Source: Bacteroidota bacterium
GTDB taxonomy: Bacteria > Bacteroidota > Bacteroidia > Bacteroidales > Dysgonomonadaceae
Assembly (NCBI GenBank): GCA_023388315.1
Contig: JAEWGM010000028.1
Location: forward strand, 1 to 64,000
DNA: 64,000 nt
Reading direction: 5' to 3'
The notes under the pieces are model-generated. The model had not been told where the DNA came from. It was given only the letters and a program-made list of their open reading frames with translations, and did no database searches. Positions 27,860 through 36,514 of the stretch are shown in pieces. Numbering within the stretch: the first letter of the stretch is position 1; the number at the start of each line of letters is the position of its first letter. The translations under genes and the position numbers were made by a program.

Positions 27860-30800
27860 TTAAACTTTTCCCATTAAGTCCCCTTTAGAGGATTTAGGGG
27901 TTTTTCTATATATCGCCCAATACACCACCGGCACGATAAACAGGCTGACCAGCATACCAACGATCATTGTTCCGATCATACCGACGGCGAGCGGTTTTTG
28001 CAGTTCCGAACCCAAATCGAACGAAAACAGCAACGGAACCATGGCGAAAATGGTGGTAAGCGATGTCATGATAATGGCGCGCAGCCGCTTTACCCCGGCG
28101 GTGTGGATAGCCTCCATCAGCGGGACGCCCTGCTTGCGCATTTCGTTGATCATGTCTAATTTCAGGATGCTGTCGTTGATGATGATACCGCTGGTTACAA
28201 TCAGCCCGATGGCGCTCATCAAGTTGAGCGTGTTGCCCGTAATCCAAAGCAGCACGAGGGCGAAAGCGATATCGATGGGGATTTCTATCAACACGATAAG
28301 CGGCTGCAGAAAACTCTCGAATTGCGAGGAGAGAATAAAAAACATCAACAACACCGATACCAATAGGATAACGACCAACTCGCCCAGCATTTGGCGGTTG
28401 GAGAAGAAACCGCCCGAAAACACCGCTTCCCACTCTCCGTTGGCACGCACGGCGGCATCGGCATTTTTTATCAGCGTTTCCGGATTTTCTACCCGGTGGT
28501 AGTTCATCGGGATGTATTCGCCGTTTTTGCCCGCCACGATGGTTTTGATGTCTTCGCCGCGGGTAACGCTCACCAAGGAGTGCAAGGGAATCATCACCGG
28601 CTTTTGGTTTTCGGCGGAGCGGGCGGAAACCAGTGTTGAGCGCAGCACCTGTTCCACGGTCTGCTGCTTGCCCGCCAGCGATATGGGCAGGTATTGCTGA
28701 TAAGAACGCAGCACCGCGATTTGGTTTTCGCGGAACGCTGTGCGCAGCGTGCGATAGACTTCGCCGTAGTTGACGCCGTAGAGCAAGAGCTTCTCTTTGT
28801 CGATGGAGATGGTGTATTGCTGTTCGAAGGGAATGCCTTCGGCTTCTTGTCCGGTTGCCGTGTGCAGTTTCCGTTCCAAGGCGCGGATGGCTTCGGCATG
28901 CGGAACCTCTTCGCGGTTGGCGGGATAAAGCTGTGCCACCACATCGGCTTCGGAAGTATCGAAAATCTTTTCGAAAACATTTTCGGGAGGAGAAAAGGTA
29001 ACCACCGCCAGCGGGTAATTCTCGCGTATCCAATCCGATATGCTCGATTGCAGTTTGCCGATGCCCGATGCTTTTTCGGTGCGGAAATAGAGCCGCGATT
29101 CCGACGGTGTAAGGTCGTTCTCCTTGTCCAGCAGGTATTGGCGGTGTCCCACGTACCCGGCATGCTCGGTGGTAAATGTTTCCGCCGAGCGCATCAGTTC
29201 GTCCACCCGTTTTTTGTTTTCATCCACGTGGATGTTCTCGTTCCATTCCACCATGGCTACGGTTTCGGTATGGTCGATGTGCGGCATCGATGTTTTGGGC
29301 ATTATCCGAAACATCAGCACGCAAAAGGGAACGGAGAGGATGATAAATATAAAAACGGCGGTTTTGTGGCTGAAAACAAAGTCGATTCCCTTATCGTACC
29401 AGCGGAAAGAGATTTCGTCGGCTCGCTTTTGGGTGCGGGCGAAAAACTCGCTCACGGCGTTGCCGCGCAGCTTCATTCCATATACCAATTTGTAAAGCAC
29501 GGGTAGCAGAATAATTCCGGTAAAGTAGGAGATGAGTAGTCCCACACTCACGGCGAATGCCTGCGCGAAGAAAATGGCGCCCGCGATGCCGCTCATAAAC
29601 ACCAGCGGCACAAACACGGAGATGGTGGTGAGCGTGGAGCTGAGGATGGGAGTAATAACTTCGTTGGTGCCTTTCACGCACGACTCTTCGAGCGGATAAC
29701 CCTGCATGCGGTATTGGCTGATGATGTCGGTTACGATGATGGAGCTGTCTATCATCATTCCCAGAGCCAGAATCATTCCCGAAAGGGTGATGATGTTGAG
29801 CGACTGTCCGAACAGATAAAAGAAGATGAAGGAAGTTACGAGCGCCGTTACCATGCTGGCGCCGATAACCAGTGGCGATTTCACATCGCCCAGGAACAGC
29901 AGCGCCACAATAAATACCAGCAGGAAGCCCAGCGAGAGGTTTTGTTGCAGGTTGGAGATGGTGTAATCTAACAATTCAGTCTGGTTGCGGTTAACGGTAA
30001 ACTCCACATCGGGATAGTTTTTTTCTAGATCGGCGAGCGTGGCGTTGAGCGATTTTTTGAGGCTTTTCATCGTTTCGTCCGCCTGTTTGATAACGCCCAG
30101 CGTTACGGCGCGTTTGCCGTTAATGACAGACATTCCGGTTTCGGGTTGGCGCATTACCTCAATCTTTGCCAAATCTTTCAGTTGGAAAATGCGGTCGTCT
30201 TTGCGCAGGTAGATGTTTTGGACATCTTCGGGCGTACGCAGCAGCGACGAGAACTTGATGTTGTACTCGTAATAGCCGTCACGTACGACCATACTCCCGG
30301 GTTCGATATTGTTGGCCGTCAGCACGGTTTCTATATCGTTCAGCGTTATTGAAGCGGACTCCAGCATATTGAGGTCGGGAACCAATTGAAGATGGCGGTA
30401 CATCAGCCCGGTCATATCCGCCATGGCTACTTCGGGCAGCTGCTCCACGCGGCGCTTGACCACGTTGTCGGCAAAGTCGGACATTGCCAGAAACTTTTGT
30501 TCGTCGGTGGGAGCGTAGGGCAGGTCGTCTTTCAGCGTGAGGTTAAGGTAGAAAACGGGGATATCGGTAGCGCTCGCCTTAATGACGCGCGGACGGCGGA
30601 AGTCGCGCGGCAGGCTGTTCATGGCGGCGTCAATCTTTTCGTTCACTTCAATAAACGCCAAGTCGGTGTTGGTGCCGTAGTCGAATTTCAGGCGCACGAT
30701 GGCGGAGCCGTCGCGGGTTTCGCTGCGGATGTCGCGCAGTTTTCCGGTCTGCATCAGTTGGCGGCGGATGGGTTTTACCACGGTGTTTTCCAATTCGCGC

Positions 30801-30961
30801 GCGGACATGTTGTCTCCGGTTACCTGCACGGTGATTTCGGGAATGGCAATATCGGGCAGCAACGACACGGGCAGCGTGTTGTAGGTGATGATGCCGATAA
30901 TCACGCAGGCAAGAAAAACCATAAGAACGGCGATGGGGCGTTGGAGAAGGAATTTGATCAT
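27860..30961 (-). CDS. RND-family efflux permease (first copy of the unit)
   Basis: A 1033-residue RND permease. The N-terminus (MIKFLLQRPIAVLMVFLAC) and the LPxxxxPDIAIPEITVQV stretch are typical. The TM4 relay segment is GMMIDSSIIVTDII, again with a single Asp. It is about the same size as, but clearly divergent from, the permease encoded downstream, so the pair is old rather than a fresh duplication. The last dozen codons (TPKSSKGDL region) are read from a short genomic repeat. It follows the adaptor gene by 48 bases. Confidence 0.9.
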   Translation of the reverse strand: MIKFLLQRPIAVLMVFLACVIIGIITYNTLPVSLLPDIAIPEITVQVTGDNMSARELENTVVKPIRRQLMQTGKLRDIRSETRDGSAIVRLKFDYGTNTDLAFIEVNEKIDAAMNSLPRDFRRPRVIKASATDIPVFYLNLTLKDDLPYAPTDEQKFLAMSDFADNVVKRRVEQLPEVAMADMTGLMYRHLQLVPDLNMLESASITLNDIETVLTANNIEPGSMVVRDGYYEYNIKFSSLLRTPEDVQNIYLRKDDRIFQLKDLAKIEVMRQPETGMSVINGKRAVTLGVIKQADETMKSLKKSLNATLADLEKNYPDVEFTVNRNQTELLDYTISNLQQNLSLGFLLVFIVALLFLGDVKSPLVIGASMVTALVTSFIFFYLFGQSLNIITLSGMILALGMMIDSSIIVTDIISQYRMQGYPLEESCVKGTNEVITPILSSTLTTISVFVPLVFMSGIAGAIFFAQAFAVSVGLLISYFTGIILLPVLYKLVYGMKLRGNAVSEFFARTQKRADEISFRWYDKGIDFVFSHKTAVFIFIILSVPFCVLMFRIMPKTSMPHIDHTETVAMVEWNENIHVDENKKRVDELMRSAETFTTEHAGYVGHRQYLLDKENDLTPSESRLYFRTEKASGIGKLQSSISDWIRENYPLAVVTFSPPENVFEKIFDTSEADVVAQLYPANREEVPHAEAIRALERKLHTATGQEAEGIPFEQQYTISIDKEKLLLYGVNYGEVYRTLRTAFRENQIAVLRSYQQYLPISLAGKQQTVEQVLRSTLVSARSAENQKPVMIPLHSLVSVTRGEDIKTIVAGKNGEYIPMNYHRVENPETLIKNADAAVRANGEWEAVFSGGFFSNRQMLGELVVILLVSVLLMFFILSSQFESFLQPLIVLIEIPIDIAFALVLLWITGNTLNLMSAIGLIVTSGIIINDSILKLDMINEMRKQGVPLMEAIHTAGVKRLRAIIMTSLTTIFAMVPLLFSFDLGSELQKPLAVGMIGTMIVGMLVSLFIVPVVYWAIYRKTPKSSKGDLMGKV
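27874..27900. repeat. short repeat covering the end of the RND gene
   Basis: On the minus strand it reads CCCCTAAATCC, TCTAAAGGGG, ACTTAA. It encodes the PKSSKGDL tail of the permease and shares its layout with the repeat inside traN at 6383. This is a common Bacteroidetes intergenic repeat type that appears to have replaced the natural C-terminus. Confidence 0.55.
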
Positions 30962-31009
30962 TTCGATTGGCTTTTGGCAAGATAGTGGAATGGATGATCC
31001 GACACTGTA

Positions 31010-32098
31010 TTAATTGTCTGTTTTTTCAGTTTCTATCACTCTTACCGGCGATTCGTGTGCCAGATTGATGTTTCCGCTCACAATAATTTGGTCGCCCTCT
31101 TTCAGCGTTTCGCTGGTGATAGTGTATTCCGTGGCGTTTTCCAGTCCCGTATCCACGTAATTCCAAATGGCTTTTCCGTCAACCACCGTAAAAACCACCT
31201 GTTTTCCGGTGCGAAGCACCACGGCGGTTTTGGGAACCACCCACTGTTTTCCTGCCGAGCGGAAAGTGCTTACGCGCACGTTCATCCCTTCTACCAGCCT
31301 CGCGTGATAATTAACGGCGGCTTTTATCTGCACCATTCCGTTTTCGTTTACCCAAGGGTTGATTTCCGAAACACGTCCGGTTACTTCCAGCTCGGGCATC
31401 GAAAAAGGAACGATTTTCATATTGTCGCCAATATTGATGAAGCCGAGTTCATTTTCCAGCACGGTAAATTGCACTTCCAGGCTACGCGTGTCGATGATGT
31501 TGCAAAACACTTCGCTTGGCGACGAGAGTGTGTGTGGTTTGGCGAACAGGTTGGCAATTACGCCACTTATGGGCGCGGTGAGCGTGGCGCGCTGCAATTC
31601 GTGCGTGGCGATATTTAGCTGTGTTTGCGCCGAATTGTACCCGCTTTTTACGCGGGCGAGCTGCATCACGTCTTGCGGAACGGCGCTCAGACTGTCTAAT
31701 TTGTAGCCTTGCCCGATAAGCACATCCTGCATTTCGAGTTTGCTGCGCTCGAGAGCGTCTTTGGCTTGTTCCAACCGGTTGTTGATGGCGTAGGTATCTA
31801 ACACGGCAATGCGTTGCCCTTGCGAAACACGTGAACCGTTTTTTACAAAGATTTGTGCAATAGTTTCCGATGTTTGAAACTTGAGTTCCGCCACCGTGCG
31901 TGCCGATATTTTGCCGTTGCTCACCAACTCGTGCTCAAAATCCACAGTTTTGAGCGTGATGGCAGTAACTTCGGCAGGAGCGTCTGGGAGAAGTTGTTGG
32001 ACGGTTTCGTCGGGTTTGTCTTTTTTGTTAGAGTTACAAGATGACATTACAGCAACCAAACCTAACATTATGAAAACTGATAATCTATAAATAACCAT
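31010..32098 (-). CDS. RND periplasmic adaptor (membrane fusion) lipoprotein
   Basis: A 362-residue adaptor with a lipoprotein signal (VAVMSSCNSNKK, Cys near 21), a barrel-sandwich domain (VELKFQTSETIAQIFVKNGS, then a matching second half with TAPISGVIANLF), a helical hairpin between them, and a beta-barrel domain. It is the first gene of the adaptor-RND-OMF-RND unit and should link pump and outer-membrane duct. No substrate is implied by the sequence. Confidence 0.9.
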   Translation of the reverse strand: MVIYRLSVFIMLGLVAVMSSCNSNKKDKPDETVQQLLPDAPAEVTAITLKTVDFEHELVSNGKISARTVAELKFQTSETIAQIFVKNGSRVSQGQRIAVLDTYAINNRLEQAKDALERSKLEMQDVLIGQGYKLDSLSAVPQDVMQLARVKSGYNSAQTQLNIATHELQRATLTAPISGVIANLFAKPHTLSSPSEVFCNIIDTRSLEVQFTVLENELGFINIGDNMKIVPFSMPELEVTGRVSEINPWVNENGMVQIKAAVNYHARLVEGMNVRVSTFRSAGKQWVVPKTAVVLRTGKQVVFTVVDGKAIWNYVDTGLENATEYTITSETLKEGDQIIVSGNINLAHESPVRVIETEKTDN

Positions 32099-32136
32099 AA
32101 TTCAATATTTTTTTCATTTATCATCAATGATATATT

Positions 32137-33516
32137 TTACACACATTTACTTTCAATTTGTAAAGTTATCTTTTTTAATGTATCGGTCGATTTGTTCTCA
32201 CAAATTTCATCTTTTCGTTGAGCTATTTTGAAAAAATAAGACTGCTGAATTTCTTCATTTTTAAGCAGAGACTCTATCTTGATTAAAAAATCGATATGAT
32301 TTTTTGAAAATAAGCCTAAGCTTAACTCTTCAATATCTGGGTAATACTGTGAATTTGTAGTTGGGTCGAAAACAAAAGGGATACAGTTATGTATGATACT
32401 TTCCATTATGCAGGATGAAAAATGAGATACTGCCACCAAGGTATTGCTATATACATCTGCAATAGGAATATCTCCTACAAATTGTACATTCTTAAATGTT
32501 CTCAAACGCTCTATCCATAAATAGCTTATTTTATATTCGGGGTGCTCTCGTACCTGAATTGGAGTGCGAGGTAGTCTTTCTGCCGTTTTTACAATTAAGT
32601 GCAGTATTTCTTCAAAATACTCATTATCACTAAGGAAAACAGGTGATTGCAGAAAAAATGTAATGGACTGTTTGTTTTTTGTTTCTTTTATATCATACAT
32701 ATAGCCACATTCAATATAAGAGGGAGTGGGATTGTACTTGCTCCACAAATTGTTAAACAATCTTCCCCAAGTTAAAAAATAATCATAACTATATCTTCTA
32801 AACAGTGTGTGCATAAATGAAGGCCAACCCTGTTGAATACAAAATGTTTTCAAATTATGACTATGAGCTACAATATTCAACGCCTTTTCTTGTAGATGGC
32901 ATCCCTCTAGAAAAACAATTCCAAACGGCGTAACACTTGATATAATCTGCTCGAACGTATTTAAATAGTGGTATATATAAGGAAACTTTATTTCTAAATA
33001 TTCATTTTGAAAAGTGGACACAGATGAGAAACCGAATTCAATTATTGATACAGAATCAGAAAAGTCAATGTTTTCTGAAACTACAAAATCACATAAAAGA
33101 ACAAGAGGAGACTTCACCATATTAACAAGCGGCATCAAATAACTCAACTGCCTTTCATTAAATAAATAAATCATCAATTGATGCTTATAAACTGATAAAA
33201 CACCGGCCCAATCTTTATTTTCTTTCGAATATTTTTTAATATTGCCCTGCTCCTTATTATTCCAAAAGAAAGTTGCCTTAAGCTCTTCTAAGAAATCTGC
33301 CTTCAAGATATTAGCACTAATACCATTAAGTCGTTGATGATTATACTTTTCTTTCCATCCTGCCGACAAACCGTACATATATAACTCCGGAATTATTAAT
33401 TCTTTTAAGGAAATATTTCTGTACACAAAAAAAAACGGATGCAGCTTTGCCAGTTCTTCAGCAAATTCACAAAAGAGAGCATCGGAGTTTTTATAATATT
33501 CGGCATAATAATCCAT
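32137..33516 (-). CDS. GT-B-like glycosyltransferase, possibly using a CMP-sugar
   Basis: A 459-residue soluble protein. The C-terminal half has the look of a GT-B nucleotide-binding domain: IQVREHPEYKIS near residue 330, FVGDIPIADVYSNTLVAVSHFSS, and MESIIHNCIPFVFD. The REHP-type motif resembles that of some sialyl- and capsule transferases. It sits three bases after a CMP-sugar synthetase gene, which makes a CMP-linked donor plausible, but the family cannot be named with certainty. It could instead be a phosphoglycan-type transferase. Confidence 0.55.
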   Translation of the reverse strand: MDYYAEYYKNSDALFCEFAEELAKLHPFFFVYRNISLKELIIPELYMYGLSAGWKEKYNHQRLNGISANILKADFLEELKATFFWNNKEQGNIKKYSKENKDWAGVLSVYKHQLMIYLFNERQLSYLMPLVNMVKSPLVLLCDFVVSENIDFSDSVSIIEFGFSSVSTFQNEYLEIKFPYIYHYLNTFEQIISSVTPFGIVFLEGCHLQEKALNIVAHSHNLKTFCIQQGWPSFMHTLFRRYSYDYFLTWGRLFNNLWSKYNPTPSYIECGYMYDIKETKNKQSITFFLQSPVFLSDNEYFEEILHLIVKTAERLPRTPIQVREHPEYKISYLWIERLRTFKNVQFVGDIPIADVYSNTLVAVSHFSSCIMESIIHNCIPFVFDPTTNSQYYPDIEELSLGLFSKNHIDFLIKIESLLKNEEIQQSYFFKIAQRKDEICENKSTDTLKKITLQIESKCV

Positions 33517-33519
33517 ATC

Positions 33520-34227
33520 TTACATTCTTTTATATCGAAATATTGCTTCTGCCAACTCCCAATCTAATGCGTTATCTAATTCAATGAAAGCTTCCGATGA
33601 TACTTCCATAGGGAGAATTTTGCCGGATAAAAGTTGCCGAGTTGCCTTTATTAAACCTATCTTGGAAACATAAAACGAGCCGGATTCAATTAAAAATCCA
33701 TTGTATTCTTGCCTTCTCAGTTTAGTTTTTAGATTATAATCAAGCGATGTGCCGTTATCACTCCATCTAAATCTTTTTAAGCGGCAACAAGAGACAACAG
33801 AGTCATGAGTATCGTTTATTAGAATTGAGTTTAATTCAAGCAGCTCTTCTTTTGTCGTGAATGGTGATGTAGCTTGAAGCAGAATAAAGTTATCTGAAAA
33901 TGCGTAATCACGTTTGTCGATAAATTCTGCCACCACATCAATAGTTGGAGATGCGTCAGCAGCATTCTCAGGATTTCTGTCAAAAACTTGGACTTTATGC
34001 CCAAAAGTATCCTTTACGTACCTCTTTAAGTAGTTCCAATCAGTAGCTACCCATATCTCATCGGCAATCTCAGATGACATAACTGTTTGTAGAATATGCC
34101 AAATCAAGGGTCTGCCTGCTAATTCTTTCATGTTTTTTCCTTGAATCTCCTTACTGTTTTTACGTACAGGAATAAAGCAGATATTTTTTGAGTATTCCTT
34201 ATAATTGTCCATTCCGGTTTTTATCAT
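33520..34227 (-). CDS. CMP-sugar synthetase (NeuA-like cytidylyltransferase)
   Basis: A 235-residue cytidylyltransferase of the acylneuraminate/pseudaminate/legionaminate type. The N-terminal CTP-binding motif reads FIPVRKNSKEIQGKNMKELA, near residues 14-33 (family pattern IPARxGSKxxxxKN). LLQATSPF carries the central conserved segment, and DNALDWELAEAIF is the usual C-terminal DxxxDxxxAE. It activates an acidic sugar with CMP. No NeuB-like synthase or other nonulosonate biosynthesis gene is in this window, so the sugar must come from elsewhere. An alternative start five codons later (MDNYKEYS) is possible. Confidence 0.82.
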   Translation of the reverse strand: MIKTGMDNYKEYSKNICFIPVRKNSKEIQGKNMKELAGRPLIWHILQTVMSSEIADEIWVATDWNYLKRYVKDTFGHKVQVFDRNPENAADASPTIDVVAEFIDKRDYAFSDNFILLQATSPFTTKEELLELNSILINDTHDSVVSCCRLKRFRWSDNGTSLDYNLKTKLRRQEYNGFLIESGSFYVSKIGLIKATRQLLSGKILPMEVSSEAFIELDNALDWELAEAIFRYKRM

Positions 34228-34241
34228 ATAATTTATTTGCG

Positions 34242-35033
34242 TTAAAACGAGATTGTTGTATTTTTATAAGGACTGTCTGTTTGTAGTAATAATGGGCGGA
34301 TTTTTAATTCAAATAATTGCGCTAAATCGTCATCAAGTATCATAAAAGAATTACTCTCCTCGTAGAAATCTTTCAATGTTTTTTCATGCTCAAAATCTAT
34401 TCCCACAATCCTTTTCATAAAATGAAACCAAGCAGGCGACTGACTAAATGGTAATTCTCTACAATCTAATGGAATCTGAGGAACTTCATAAAATCGATTT
34501 TGTATATAATGTATTAATATATTAGGAGAGAAAATATAAGTATCACCATAACCGTTTATAGGATATTGTTCAGGAATAAATAACTTATTTTCATAAACAA
34601 AACTATTAATGCCCCACAAACCGCATTTAAAAAAAAGATGTGGCTGTCGGGAAAGTTCTTTTTCCATCACAATCAATTGTTCTCCAACAACTCCTTCATT
34701 ATACACCTGATCACAGTCAACTTTGCAGATGCTTCCACCCACTTTCTTGCATAGTTCTATTCCGAAATTGTAGTACGCCGCTAAGGAGTTCTCCGGTTGA
34801 TAGTTTCCATTTTTGTAGAAATTGCTGTGAGGTGGATGCACAGGATGCGGGTATTTCTCAATGATGATGTCATTTCTTCCACGAGCAAATTTTTCTATCA
34901 GATGCAATGAATTGTCGGTAATATCCGAATATATTATCACATATTTAGTAAATATATTTTGCACAGATAATAACGAAGCAAGCACAGTAGCTTCTTCATT
35001 CCAACAACGTACAAATGCAGTTCTCTTTTTCAT
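34242..35033 (-). CDS. GT2-like glycosyltransferase
   Basis: A 263-residue GT-A-like protein. It opens RTAFVRCWNEEATVLASLLS, similar to GT2 enzymes that begin with an NE motif. The likely metal-binding site is VDCDQVYNEG near residues 105-115. No membrane segments. It is packed between the GT2/GT7-like gene and the CMP-sugar synthetase gene with spacings of 14-17 bases. Donor and acceptor unknown. Confidence 0.65.
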   Translation of the reverse strand: MKKRTAFVRCWNEEATVLASLLSVQNIFTKYVIIYSDITDNSLHLIEKFARGRNDIIIEKYPHPVHPPHSNFYKNGNYQPENSLAAYYNFGIELCKKVGGSICKVDCDQVYNEGVVGEQLIVMEKELSRQPHLFFKCGLWGINSFVYENKLFIPEQYPINGYGDTYIFSPNILIHYIQNRFYEVPQIPLDCRELPFSQSPAWFHFMKRIVGIDFEHEKTLKDFYEESNSFMILDDDLAQLFELKIRPLLLQTDSPYKNTTISF

Positions 35034-35050
35034 TATAAATTCTATTTAAA

Positions 35051-35842
35051 TCATTTATACCAAGTTGAAATATATTCTTTAAGTTGATTGGAAGCCATTC
35101 CACATACTTTTAACAATTCTTTTACATTTTTTTCATCTCTATTGTCATAACCAAATGTAGAGTTAATCCCGCGCGGATGATACAAATGGAACAGCGGACC
35201 ATCGACTCTTTTAATAGGTTCCTCCAAAATTTCCATGCGTTTATATCGCTCCGCATCTTCGGGCCCCCAGCCATAAAAGTTTTCATTTTCTCCTCCGGCT
35301 TTCAAGTATCGCTGTTTGGCTACCACAAATGCACCCCCAACTGACGGGCGCCCCATTCTGTAAGCTTTTATTTTATCGGAGTTTTCATCTCTTAAAAAAG
35401 AGACTGTATCGTTTTTAATACAAATACTTTGTTCAGGATTCAAAAACAGAAAACGACCGTCATACGGATAACAAAGTGTAACTCCGTTTTTAACGGCATT
35501 TACAGCTTCTCGGATTTGTGCTGTTTTTATAATAACGTCCGAGTCCCAAATACCGACAATATTGGTTTTTGACAAGTTCAATAATTTGTTCAGATATCGT
35601 GTTCTATGGAAAATTTGATTATTATCATGAATAAAAATATAGTTAAGCCTATCATTTTGTTCCTTTAAAAAATAACGCTGCTCTGTATCTGCCTCTAAAA
35701 TAAGGATAGAAGCACTTGTACTTCTTAGTAGCGAATGCAAAACGGCATGTAAATTTTCTTCACGCTCCTGACAATCAATTCTGACAGGAATGACAATTGT
35801 TAATTCAGATGTTACATCCATGGCTTTAATACTTTTAAACAA
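35051..35842 (-). CDS. GT2/GT7-like glycosyltransferase coupled to a LanC-like gene
   Basis: A GT-A enzyme of about 256-263 residues. The N-terminal part has GT2 character (TIVIPVRIDCQEREENL, then GIWDSDVII with DxD). The C-terminal part resembles the galactosyltransferase GT7C region (PSVGGAFVVAKQRYLKAGG, FYGWGPEDAERYKRM). Its reading frame overlaps the LanC-like gene upstream by 10-31 bases, depending on which Met (codon 1 or 8) is used. So a LanC-like protein and a glycosyltransferase are made as a coupled pair here, the reverse order of the fused proteins further along. Confidence 0.72.
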   Translation of the reverse strand: MFKSIKAMDVTSELTIVIPVRIDCQEREENLHAVLHSLLRSTSASILILEADTEQRYFLKEQNDRLNYIFIHDNNQIFHRTRYLNKLLNLSKTNIVGIWDSDVIIKTAQIREAVNAVKNGVTLCYPYDGRFLFLNPEQSICIKNDTVSFLRDENSDKIKAYRMGRPSVGGAFVVAKQRYLKAGGENENFYGWGPEDAERYKRMEILEEPIKRVDGPLFHLYHPRGINSTFGYDNRDEKNVKELLKVCGMASNQLKEYISTWYK

Positions 35843-36513
35843 TCCAAACCCAGCAATCTATAGTTGTCTTGCATTTGACAATTTGAATCAATTGTTTTTT
35901 GTAGACAAAAACTTGCAAGCTTATCTACTTTATAATTAAACACGTTTAATTTATGCAGCCTGCAAAGCAAAAAATAAGCATCGGCACAATCATTATTATC
36001 CGTTGTTTTAGCTAATAAATCTTCTATCCAATCAATTAGATAAATCAGGTACTCTTTTAGTTTTAGAACAGTCATGTTGTCATCTTCCATGATTCTATTT
36101 TTTAATCGATGGTACAAATAAAAGCCAATTCCGCAAACTCCACGGCTGAAACTTAAATTGTCAATGGAGCGGGAGTCAATAATATTCCTCGCTAAAAGGT
36201 CAATTTCCGATAGTATTTCATCGCTGTCGGCATCTACAAATCCCTTGCTGATGATATATTCAAACCCACACCCAATACCCAATAATCCGTTATCGAAAGC
36301 AAAGGGAAGATTAGGTGAAATGAGTTCGTAAAGGGTCTCAATGAGTTCGGATGCATCTTTTTCGTATCTTTTGACTTGCGTTACTCTCGAAAAATGAAGT
36401 AAATAAATGGCTATGCCCATTTTTCCGTTCCAAAGTCCCGGATTAGACGAGCGTTTACCTTTCTCAACCAATCGGGTAGTATAATCTTTAAGAAAAGTGT
36501 AATCTTTGTCCAT
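35812..36513 (-). CDS. short LanC-like protein
   Basis: A 233-residue protein with the helix-turn repeats of LanC-like alpha-toroids: GLWNGKMGIAIYLLH (residues 26-40), FDNGLLGIGCGFEYI (73-87) and FSRGVCGIGFYLYH (122-135). It is about half the length of true LanC cyclases and shows no WCxG or CHG zinc-site motifs, so thioether cyclisation is unlikely. It may hold or present the peptide substrate. It overlaps the next glycosyltransferase gene and starts one base after the HlyD-like gene ends. Confidence 0.75.
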   Translation of the reverse strand: MDKDYTFLKDYTTRLVEKGKRSSNPGLWNGKMGIAIYLLHFSRVTQVKRYEKDASELIETLYELISPNLPFAFDNGLLGIGCGFEYIISKGFVDADSDEILSEIDLLARNIIDSRSIDNLSFSRGVCGIGFYLYHRLKNRIMEDDNMTVLKLKEYLIYLIDWIEDLLAKTTDNNDCADAYFLLCRLHKLNVFNYKVDKLASFCLQKTIDSNCQMQDNYRLLGLDCLKVLKPWM

Positions 36514-36514
36514 T

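Noticed and set aside
27906..29033. A 375-codon minus-strand frame within the RND gene
   Set aside because: Same strand, other frame of a clear RND permease; composition is Arg/His-rich and low in hydrophobic structure, as in shadow frames.
28694..29506. A 270-codon plus-strand frame
   Set aside because: Opposite the RND permease gene, with no start signal or domain.
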